64,000 bases of DNA from contig NZ_JALJYF010000001.1 of the NCBI RefSeq assembly GCF_024170465.1, positions 248,001-312,000 on the forward strand, in the 5' to 3' direction. The notes under the pieces are model-generated. The model saw only the letters and a list, made by a program, of their open reading frames with translations. It did not search any database and had not been told where the DNA came from. Every line of letters starts with the position of its first letter. Position 1 is the first letter of the stretch. This document shows, one piece after another, positions 44,370-51,112 of the stretch. The position numbers were made by a program, and so were the translations under genes. The DNA is from Natronospira proteinivora. Lineage in GTDB: Bacteria; Pseudomonadota; Gammaproteobacteria; Natronospirales; Natronospiraceae.

Positions 44370-44850
44370 GCAGAGAAACCGGGTCACCGTTACTGGATCC
44401 GGTGCTGATGGTGGCGATTCGGCAGCGGTGCCCGAAGAAGATGTCGTCGCAACACCTGAAATGGACGAAGCGGCGGAGGCCCATAGATCTAAACTGGAGA
44501 GGCACCGTCATAAAGAATCCGGAGTTGTGGTTCTAAAAGATGGATCGACGGTGGATCCAGTCGCTTGTAGTAATTATCACTGCGACTTCGATGTAGACTT
44601 ATCTCAAGTTGATTTCGTAGTCCATCGTCATGTGGAGAGTAATCATCCTGATCCGCAAATTCGTAGGGCAGAGACGGCTGCGAGGGAATACCCGGGGCCA
44701 GGTGATCATATGTTCCCTGTAAGAGCAGGTGCACCGAATTATTTTGAGACGCCAACCGGGGCTTTCCGAGTCTTGGAGTACGCCGACGATGCATGGCGCG
44801 TCCGGACAATATCAGGAAGACGTGTCAGGAGTTCTGGTTGGAGTCCGTGA
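44332..44850 (+). CDS. orphan Rhs C-terminal toxin cassette 1, DUF4329/JAB-like
   Basis: 172 codons from an in-frame GTG; the matching frame is open from 44299, directly after the previous stop, and covers the junction sequence. There is no Rhs core of its own, no signal peptide and no good ribosome site, so it is probably a silent or displaced tip. The variable part has the pattern VDFVVHRHVESNHPDP followed by PGPGDHMFPVRAGAPNYFETPTGAFRVLEY. This is comparable with the HxH...D pattern of the tip now attached to the giant gene, which suggests a related metal-dependent fold. It could be activated by recombination at the junction repeat, or it may be translated at low level from the GTG. Confidence 0.72.
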   Translation: MSAAFAYAFGQAAQRNRVTVTGSGADGGDSAAVPEEDVVATPEMDEAAEAHRSKLERHRHKESGVVVLKDGSTVDPVACSNYHCDFDVDLSQVDFVVHRHVESNHPDPQIRRAETAAREYPGPGDHMFPVRAGAPNYFETPTGAFRVLEYADDAWRVRTISGRRVRSSGWSP

Positions 44851-44895
44851 ATGCGATGTACGGCCCCATGATCGGTTTCCACGATGAGGTTAGTC

Positions 44896-45348
44896 ATGAT
44901 TAGAACGGCTTTTCTATTTCTAATGCTTTTTTATTGTTTCTTGCCTTTGAAAGCTTTAGGTGAGCCATTGAAGTGTCAAACCGAATTTACAGAGAAGGCA
45001 ACAGACGATGAGCGGTACAAGCCACTCAAGCCTGTATCGATATTCTCCGTTATTTCTGATCCTGAAGAGTTCCATGGGGAGCGAATCAGTGTTGTTGGTA
45101 GGCTTAAGGTATACCAGGATCGGATAGCTATATACCCAACGAAAGAGCACCTTTCGCACGGAGATATTTCTTCTTCGTTTTGGGGGCATATGCCACGCTG
45201 CGCAACACTGGAGGATCGCGAGAGATTGACGAATTGGGAGGGGCAGTTTGTTCAGGTTAACGGGGTATTTAACTCGAAACTGAAGAACTGGAGCGTGGGT
45301 ACATTGGAGCATGTTGAGTTAATCCAGCTCTGGCAGACAGGCCGGTAA
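44896..45348 (+). CDS. putative immunity protein for orphan cassette 1, exported
   Basis: 150 residues from the ATG at 44896, which has GAGGT five bases upstream; an ATG at 44884 is less well placed. The signal peptide is about MIRTAFLFLMLFYCFLPLKALG. The core VSIFSVISDPEEFHGERISVVGRLKVYQDRIAIYP resembles the immunity candidate at 43864 and a pattern I recall in proteins beside Rhs genes (xLISNPExFxGxxVxVxGxL), probably an OB-like fold. The function is inferred from position after a tip cassette. Its stop codon lies inside the start of the next junction repeat region, so the cassette ends exactly where the next begins. Confidence 0.62.
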   Translation: MIRTAFLFLMLFYCFLPLKALGEPLKCQTEFTEKATDDERYKPLKPVSIFSVISDPEEFHGERISVVGRLKVYQDRIAIYPTKEHLSHGDISSSFWGHMPRCATLEDRERLTNWEGQFVQVNGVFNSKLKNWSVGTLEHVELIQLWQTGR

Positions 45349-45349
45349 C

Positions 45350-45402
45350 TTCACAAACGGGGCGGTGAGTGCGGCGTTTGCGTTTGCGATGGGGCAGGCG
45401 GC
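45350..45402 (+). repeat. Rhs C-terminal junction repeat, copy 3
   Basis: This segment encodes FTNGAVSAAFAFAMGQAA, with GGN before it matching GGR in the intact gene. It begins two bases after the stop of the second immunity gene. Spacing between copies is about 1000 and 1030 bases, one toxin-immunity pair each. Confidence 0.85.
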
Positions 45403-45874
45403 TCAACGCGAGCAGGATGAAGGACGTTCGCTGACAGAAAATGAGATTGAGGCTGCCCGTAGCGAGTACGGTGACGACATAAATTATGATGAAGTCCGGG
45501 TTTACGACCGCAAATGGGCCTTCTTCCAAGGGGATGACTTCGCAATGGCGCCTGACGGAAATATTTATTGGCCCGGTGCGGAGCATTGCACCGATCTGAC
45601 GGCATGTACGATCACCTTATCAGATGGGCGTCAAGTGGAGACGCTGGGAACGTTCATACATGAGATGGCTCATGTGAAGCAGCATCAACAAGGTGTGAAT
45701 GTTGTGGCGAGAGGGTTCTGGATACAGGCCAGGCGTTTTTTCTCTGGGCAGATGCGAACGCCCTATATGACTCGACAGCAATTTCATCAAATTCCAGGGC
45801 CAGAAGGACTGAATATTGAGCAACAAGCTGATTGGCATAGGCATAATTTCTGCTCGCGGTCAGGGAGGTGCTGA
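45365..45874 (+). CDS. orphan Rhs C-terminal toxin cassette 2, HExxH metallopeptidase-like
   Basis: 169 codons from an in-frame GTG within the junction repeat. The variable part has RVYDRKWAFFQGDDFAMAPDGNIYWPG followed by a zinc-peptidase helix FIHEMAHVKQHQQG (HEMAH, matching HExxH) with a conserved Gly after it. This is the arrangement of metallopeptidase tips found on Rhs and type VI effectors. The residue that would be the third zinc ligand is not certain. Like cassette 1 it lacks an Rhs core and a signal peptide, so it is probably silent unless recombined. The next gene, a putative exported immunity protein, starts just after the stop. Confidence 0.75.
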   Translation: MSAAFAFAMGQAAQREQDEGRSLTENEIEAARSEYGDDINYDEVRVYDRKWAFFQGDDFAMAPDGNIYWPGAEHCTDLTACTITLSDGRQVETLGTFIHEMAHVKQHQQGVNVVARGFWIQARRFFSGQMRTPYMTRQQFHQIPGPEGLNIEQQADWHRHNFCSRSGRC

Positions 45875-45876
45875 TC

Positions 45877-46341
45877 ATGACTCGTTGTTTCTATTCGGCA
45901 TGTGTGGCTGTATTCATTCTATCTTCAGCGTGCTCTGCAGGAGAGTTGCAGTCGGGAGCGGATTGCCAGAGTTACAGGTTTGAGGGAGATGTTGATATTC
46001 AGGTCCAGGACCGGTTTGTTAAGACAATAAACATGCTCCTGGAGCATAGAGCGCCGGATGTCCTAACCAGTATGAGGCTTAATTTACACGGGGTGGATAG
46101 TATTGATTTGGGGGTTTCAATAGAGGAGGCTCATATCGCCGCATATTTCCGTCCGTTGGAGAATGGTCAGGTTGAATGCCAGCTTATTGAGAGTTCAGAG
46201 AATTCACGCTGCTACATGGTTTTGCCTGATCTCTCAATGCAAGTCGCTGCTGTTTTTCGGATGGAAGATGATCTGAATGTTGCTTCGATCATGGAGGATC
46301 TGGGTGATTGGGTTAGAGCGGAAGCTCTTGATTGTGAATAA
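45877..46341 (+). CDS. putative exported immunity protein for orphan cassette 2
   Basis: 154 residues from the ATG at 45877, with GGGAGG eight bases upstream inside the toxin frame; a GTG at 45868 is the alternative. An N-terminal signal (CFYSACVAVFILSSACSAGE) suggests export or lipid attachment. The rest is acidic with no motif that I recognise (RPLENGQVECQLIESSENSRCYMVLPDLSMQVAAVFR). It shows no likeness to the other two immunity candidates, which fits a different toxin type. The immunity role is inferred only from position. Confidence 0.55.
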   Translation: MTRCFYSACVAVFILSSACSAGELQSGADCQSYRFEGDVDIQVQDRFVKTINMLLEHRAPDVLTSMRLNLHGVDSIDLGVSIEEAHIAAYFRPLENGQVECQLIESSENSRCYMVLPDLSMQVAAVFRMEDDLNVASIMEDLGDWVRAEALDCE

Positions 46342-46467
46342 GCGTATTTACTCAAGCCGACTTCGACAAAAACTGTACTAGTTTAGTTATTACCCGGCAC
46401 CCGAGGTCTCCGTCGGCATGCGGCTTGATTGGCAGTAGATGTTTCTCTTTTGAAACGAGTGAGCATG

Positions 46468-46565
46468 GGTGGCGTCGGTTCTGGCAGCATTTCAGAGCGG
46501 ATGAGACTGCCAAAGTCTGGGGCGATCGGCGTCCTGCTGTGGGCAGCTGGAACAGCGTAAGCGGA
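46468..46565 (+). pseudogene. frameshifted remnant of the Rhs core
   Basis: About 95 bases align with 42609-42700 of the intact Rhs gene. One frame reads GSGSISERM, matching SASVSERM; after a one-base shift the other frame reads AKVWGDRRPAVGSWN, matching YEVWGERRPAVGGWD. No longer Rhs core is left around it. The 126 bases before it, from 46342, show no gene. Confidence 0.75.
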
Positions 46566-46608
46566 TCCAAAAGTGAGTTTGGCTATTCGACCGATTATGG
46601 AGGGGGCT

Positions 46609-47253
46609 ATGAAGAAATCTTCGTTTTTTTTGTTGGTTTTATCTCTTCTATTGACTGCCTGTACCGGTGGGCAAAGGGCTCTTGATAATATTCAATTGCC
46701 GGAATCCACAAGTGAAGGTGAGGCATCTGGAGAGGTCTATATAAAAAGCATAGTGGATGAACGCAATTTTGTAGAAAATCCCAGGGATCCATCTGTTCCT
46801 TCTCTGGCGCATCATTTGCGCGATGCCCCTGAAGAGGAGCTTTCCACCTTGATTGGAAGGCAGCGAGCCGGGATTGGGGCTGCAATGGGCTATATCACAC
46901 TCCCGGAGGGAGTTACGGTCCAGGATATTGTACGAGAGGTATTGGTTGAGGGCCTGGAGAGTCGTGGATATACAGTCGTAGAGAATGGGGGCGCCGAGCA
47001 CCAGGTGTCTGTAGAAGTGGACCAATTCTGGGCTTGGTTTTCTCCCGGGGTGACATCAGTCAGTTTTGAGAAGAATATAGAAACCAGTATTTCATTTGTT
47101 CATGAATCTTACTCTGAATTCTTCAAGGTGGAAGGCTATAGTATAAATCGTGGGAATCTCCCAAGTAGCGAGAATTGGGAGCTAGCGATTGAGAAAGCAC
47201 TCGATGACTTTTTGAATAACCTGAACCAACGGCTTGATGAATTGGATTTATAG
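46609..47253 (+). CDS. lipoprotein, YajG-like
   Basis: 214 residues from the ATG at 46609 with GGAGG upstream. The signal peptide ends in a lipobox (LLLTACTGG), so it is a predicted lipoprotein. The body has VQDIVREVLVEGLESRGYTVVENGGAEHQVSVEVDQFWAWFSPG and WELAIEKALDDFLNNLNQRL. This layout, with a long helix, a ResG-like turn and then beta strands, recalls the YajG family of small lipoproteins, but the likeness is modest. It lies between the Rhs remnant and the tRNA repeat region and has AT-richer sequence than core genes, so it may have arrived with the island. Confidence 0.65.
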   Translation: MKKSSFFLLVLSLLLTACTGGQRALDNIQLPESTSEGEASGEVYIKSIVDERNFVENPRDPSVPSLAHHLRDAPEEELSTLIGRQRAGIGAAMGYITLPEGVTVQDIVREVLVEGLESRGYTVVENGGAEHQVSVEVDQFWAWFSPGVTSVSFEKNIETSISFVHESYSEFFKVEGYSINRGNLPSSENWELAIEKALDDFLNNLNQRLDELDL

Positions 47254-47286
47254 CATCAGTTGGATCGCCCTAATTCGGGGGCGCCA

Positions 47287-47376
47287 GTTCAAATTCTCAT
47301 CCGCAAAATTGATGGGCACAAAAAAGCCCACTGTCGGGAACAGTGGGCTGCTAGCCAATCTAGTGGTCGGGCTGAG
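47287..47376. repeat. tRNA-Pro 3'-flank direct repeat, copy 1
   Basis: This 90-base segment matches 47453-47542 at 83 positions. It carries a copy of the tRNA terminator hairpin and ends with a degenerate copy of the tRNA 3' end (TAGTGGTCGGGCTGAG). No complete tRNA is attached to this copy. Confidence 0.85.
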
Positions 47377-47452
47377 CGCCCGGGCCAAGGATGGCCCGGG
47401 CCGGGTTTTCCGTAAACGAGGCAGGATAGCCGAGTAGGAAAATGAACCGGAG

Positions 47453-47542
47453 GTTCAAATCCTCGCCCGCAAAATCGATAGACACAAAAAAGCCCACTGT
47501 CGGGAACAGTGGGCTGCTAGCCAATCTAGTGGTCGGGGTGAG
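47453..47542. repeat. tRNA-Pro 3'-flank direct repeat, copy 2
   Basis: This copy runs into the 3' end of the intact tRNA-Pro gene. It begins with a T-arm-like GTTCAAATCCTC on the plus strand, and the bases before it (GAGGCAGG and CCGGAGG) resemble a broken tRNA-Pro in the opposite direction. Confidence 0.85.
47486..47515 (-). terminator. intrinsic terminator of tRNA-Pro
   Basis: On the minus strand AGCCCACTGT pairs with ACAGTGGGCT around a short loop, followed by a run of T. It lies just after the tRNA-Pro 3' end. The same hairpin is duplicated at 47320-47349. Confidence 0.85.
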
Positions 47543-47606
47543 AGGATTTGAACCTCCGGCCCCTGCCTCCCGAAGACAGTGCTCTACCAAGCTGAGCTAC
47601 ACCCCG
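47530..47606 (-). tRNA. tRNA-Pro (anticodon CGG)
   Basis: 77 bases on the minus strand. The acceptor stem is CGGGGTG with CACCCCG, followed by discriminator A and an encoded CCA. The D-loop region reads TAGCTCAGCTTGGTAGAGCA, the anticodon stem CTGTC/GGCAG encloses TTCGGGA (anticodon CGG, codon CCG), and the T-arm is GGAGG-TTCAAAT-CCTCT. It sits at the edge of the Rhs region, and its 3' end is part of a direct repeat. Confidence 0.95.
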
Positions 47607-47671
47607 ACGGCAGCGCGAAATGATACGGCATACCCTGTGGCTTTGCAATCAGCCTCTGGGCCTGACGGGGC

Positions 47672-48640
47672 TTAGCTGGCCCGTTCCACGGAGAAGCGGG
47701 CCAGCTTGCCCAGGGCTTCCTTGTAGGGGCCGTCGGGCAGGGGGGCTAGCGCCTGTTCGGCACGGTCGGCGGCGGCGTGGGCCTGTTGGGCAGCGTATTC
47801 CAGGGCACCGGTTTCGCCCAGGGTCTTGAGGATGGCCTCGATCTGGTCCAGACCACCCTGCTCGATGGCCCGGCGGATCATCTCCCGGTCTTCCCGGCTG
47901 CCTTCCCGCATGGCGTGGATCAGCGGAAGGGTCGGCTTGCCCTCGGCCAGGTCATCACCCACGTTCTTGCCCATATCCTCGGCCGAGGCGCTGTAATCCA
48001 GCACGTCATCAATAATCTGGAAGGCCTCGCCCAGGGCCATACCATAGTCTTGGAGGGCCTTTTCGGTGGCCTCCGGGGCATCGGAGAGAATGGCCGCCGT
48101 TTGGGTCCCGGCGGCGAACAGGGTGGCGGTCTTGCGGCGAATGACTTCCAGGTAGCGTTCTTCGGTGGTGTCCGGATCGTTGCAGTTGAGCAGCTGCAGC
48201 ACCTCACCCTCGGCGATCTGATTGGTGGCATCGGCCATCACGTCCATGATCCGGGGCCGGGCCAGGGAAACCATCATCTGGAAGGAGCGGGAGTAGAGAA
48301 AATCGCCTACCAGCACGGCTGCCTCGTTGCCCCACAGCGCATTGGCGGTGTCCCGGCCCCGGCGCAGTTCGGAGGCGTCCACCACGTCGTCGTGCAGCAG
48401 GGTGGCGGTGTGGATGAATTCGATGACTGCGGCCATGGTGACCGGCTTTGCCCCCTCGCTGCCCGCGGCCCGGGCGGCCAGCAGGACCAGCAGCGGGCGT
48501 AGGCGCTTGCCGCCACTATTGATAATGTAGTGGCCGAGCTGGTTGATCAGCACGATATCGGAATTGAGCTGGCGCTGAATTTCCTGGTCCACGGCCGCGA
48601 AATCGTCCCGGACCAGTTCGCGAATCGACTGCAGGGGCAT
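47672..48640 (-). CDS. ispB: octaprenyl/polyprenyl diphosphate synthase
   Basis: 322 residues. The trans-prenyltransferase motifs are intact: GGKRLRPLLVLLAARA, the first Asp-rich motif LLHDDVVDASELRRG, GEVLQL, and the second Asp-rich motif FQIIDDVLDYSA. It makes the long isoprenoid tail of ubiquinone from isopentenyl diphosphate. It is divergent from rplU-rpmA, the standard arrangement in gammaproteobacteria, which supports IspB rather than the shorter IspA. The minus-strand tRNA-Pro gene lies immediately downstream. Confidence 0.94.
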   Translation of the reverse strand: MPLQSIRELVRDDFAAVDQEIQRQLNSDIVLINQLGHYIINSGGKRLRPLLVLLAARAAGSEGAKPVTMAAVIEFIHTATLLHDDVVDASELRRGRDTANALWGNEAAVLVGDFLYSRSFQMMVSLARPRIMDVMADATNQIAEGEVLQLLNCNDPDTTEERYLEVIRRKTATLFAAGTQTAAILSDAPEATEKALQDYGMALGEAFQIIDDVLDYSASAEDMGKNVGDDLAEGKPTLPLIHAMREGSREDREMIRRAIEQGGLDQIEAILKTLGETGALEYAAQQAHAAADRAEQALAPLPDGPYKEALGKLARFSVERAS

Positions 48641-48826
48641 GGTTTGTCATCGTCCACAGTATGTAAAGGCGGGGGAATCCTAGCAGCCCGGGGCAGGGGC
48701 GACAAATCAGTCTTGTCCGTAGCGGGATTGGGCCCGGAATTAGCCCCTTTTCGGGGCTTCGGGCCCTGGCGGGCTTGCCCATTCGGGGGGGGCTGGGGCA
48801 TTCTATCTGCGGACGTAAGTGAGCGT

Positions 48827-48855
48827 TTGACCTCTCGGCCCGGTCCCGCTACAAT
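48827..48855 (+). promoter_or_regulatory. sigma-70-type promoter for rplU-rpmA
   Basis: TTGACC (48827-48832) and TACAAT (48850-48855) are separated by exactly 17 bases. The rplU start follows about 40 bases downstream, so this is a strong candidate for the ribosomal protein operon. Confidence 0.75.
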
Positions 48856-48896
48856 GCGCGGCTTCGCTCAAGGGCCTTTAGTTGGAGAAAGTCCTG

Positions 48897-49211
48897 ATGT
48901 ACGCCGTAATTAAAACAGGCGGGAAGCAATACCGCGTCAGTGAAGGTGACACCATTCGCGTCGAGACCCTGGGCCTCGGTGAAGGTGAGTCGATCGAATT
49001 CGACCACGTTCTCATGGTCGGGGAAGAGGGCAAGGAGCCGACAATCGGCGCTCCCTACGTGGAAGGTGGCAAGGTGACCGGCACGGTCAAGGCTGAAGGC
49101 CGCCACAAGAAAATCGACGTGATCAAGTTCAAGCGGCGCAAGAACTATCGCCGCCACTATGGTCACCGCCAGCCCTATGCGGAAGTGGAAATCACTGGCA
49201 TCAAGGGTTGA
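48897..49211 (+). CDS. rplU: 50S ribosomal protein L21
   Basis: 104 residues from the ATG at 48897, close to the 103 of E. coli L21; a TTG start slightly upstream would add five non-conserved residues. The sequence begins [23 protein letters not shown], contains [22 protein letters not shown] and ends with VEITGI, all typical of L21, which binds 23S rRNA. It is followed by rpmA after 36 bases, the universal pairing. Confidence 0.97.
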   Translation: MYAVIKTGGKQYRVSEGDTIRVETLGLGEGESIEFDHVLMVGEEGKEPTIGAPYVEGGKVTGTVKAEGRHKKIDVIKFKRRKNYRRHYGHRQPYAEVEITGIKG

Positions 49212-49247
49212 TTGAGACATCCGCAACCGGTTGCGAGGTAATGAGAG

Positions 49248-49505
49248 ATGGCACATAAAAAGGCAGGTGGTAGTACACGCAACGGTCGCGATTCCGAGTC
49301 AAAACGGCTTGGGGTCAAGCGCTTTGGCGGTCAGGCCGTAAATGCGGGCAGCATTATCGTGCGCCAGCGGGGCACCCAGTTCCACCCCGGTGAGGGCGTG
49401 GGTATTGGCAAGGATCACACCCTGTTCGCCACGAAAGATGGCAAGGTGTCCTTTGTGACCCGCGGGCCGAAGAGCCGGAAGTTCGTCTGCGTCGAAGCAG
49501 ACTGA
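49248..49505 (+). CDS. rpmA: 50S ribosomal protein L27
   Basis: 85 residues, the same length as E. coli L27. It begins [29 protein letters not shown] and contains [26 protein letters not shown]. The flexible N-terminus reaches the peptidyl transferase centre. It is encoded with rplU and followed by an intrinsic terminator before obgE. Confidence 0.97.
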   Translation: MAHKKAGGSTRNGRDSESKRLGVKRFGGQAVNAGSIIVRQRGTQFHPGEGVGIGKDHTLFATKDGKVSFVTRGPKSRKFVCVEAD

Positions 49506-49529
49506 ACACCGCTGCTGGCCAGTTAGTCG

Positions 49530-49565
49530 AGACCCCGTCAGCCCTTGGCTGTCGGGGTCTTTTCG
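49530..49565 (+). terminator. intrinsic terminator after rpmA
   Basis: GACCCCGTCAGCC pairs with GGCTGTCGGGGTC (one mismatch) around a short loop, followed by TTTTCG. It begins 25 bases after the rpmA stop. Confidence 0.88.
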
Positions 49566-49627
49566 TTTGTGCATTTTATTCAGGCGGTTTCTTCCGATCG
49601 GGAGCGGGCCTTGCGGATGGTGTTCAT

Positions 49628-50700
<1,073 letters not shown>

Positions 50701-50723
50701 GGTCCACGAGGAAAGATATCGCC

Positions 50724-50802
50724 GTAGGAGCGGATTCATCCGCGATAACCATAAGCGCCCTCGCGATATCGACAGGGCAATCGCGGATGAATCCGCTCCT
50801 AC
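50724..50802. repeat. REP/BIME-type inverted repeat after obgE
   Basis: Two perfect 23-base inverted arms, GTAGGAGCGGATTCATCCGC plus GAT and the reverse complement, are separated by 33 bases. Each arm is itself a small palindrome (GCGGATTCATCCGC). This form is common among RAYT-associated REP elements of gammaproteobacteria. No RAYT gene is in the window. Confidence 0.85.
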
Positions 50803-50819
50803 AGCTAATATGGAGAGAT

Positions 50820-50846
50820 AAAAAAAGGGCTCCCGAATGGGAGCCC
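50820..50846 (-). terminator. intrinsic terminator of tRNA-Leu
   Basis: On the minus strand GGGCTCCC pairs with GGGAGCCC around ATTC, followed by TTTTTT. It lies ten bases after the tRNA 3' end. Confidence 0.88.
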
Positions 50847-50855
50847 TTCTCAAGA

Positions 50856-50942
50856 TGGTGCCGAGGAGAGGACTTGAACCTCCACGGGGTTACCCCCACC
50901 AGCACCTGAAGCTGGCGCGTCTACCAATTCCGCCACCTCGGC
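50856..50942 (-). tRNA. tRNA-Leu (anticodon CAG)
   Basis: 87 bases on the minus strand. The acceptor stem is GCCGAGG/CCTCGGC with discriminator A and an encoded CCA. The anticodon stem CCAGC/GCTGG encloses TTCAGGT (anticodon CAG). The long variable arm (TGGGGGTAACCCCGT) is the mark of a class II tRNA. The position next to rnr is common in this class of bacteria. Confidence 0.95.
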
Positions 50943-51112
50943 AAGGATCGTTTCGCGGCTGCGAACTCGATCAAGGCCGCGCACTTTACCGCCAGCGGAT
51001 GGGCTTGTCAACGCTTTAGCGGCGAACCAAGCCCGGCCTGAAGGCCGCCCCGGGGACCGCTTGGGGCGGCTGGGGCTGTCCGTTGGACCGCGAATAATGA
51101 GACAATGAGCAT

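Noticed and set aside
47419..47470. Possible second functional tRNA on the plus strand
   Set aside because: Only a T-arm-like piece and a few matching bases remain; no acceptor stem, D-arm or anticodon stem can be formed.
33970..47606. Prophage or integrative element with its own integrase
   Set aside because: No integrase, transposase, phage structural or conjugation gene is seen; only Rhs-type sequences and tRNA repeats suggest mobility.
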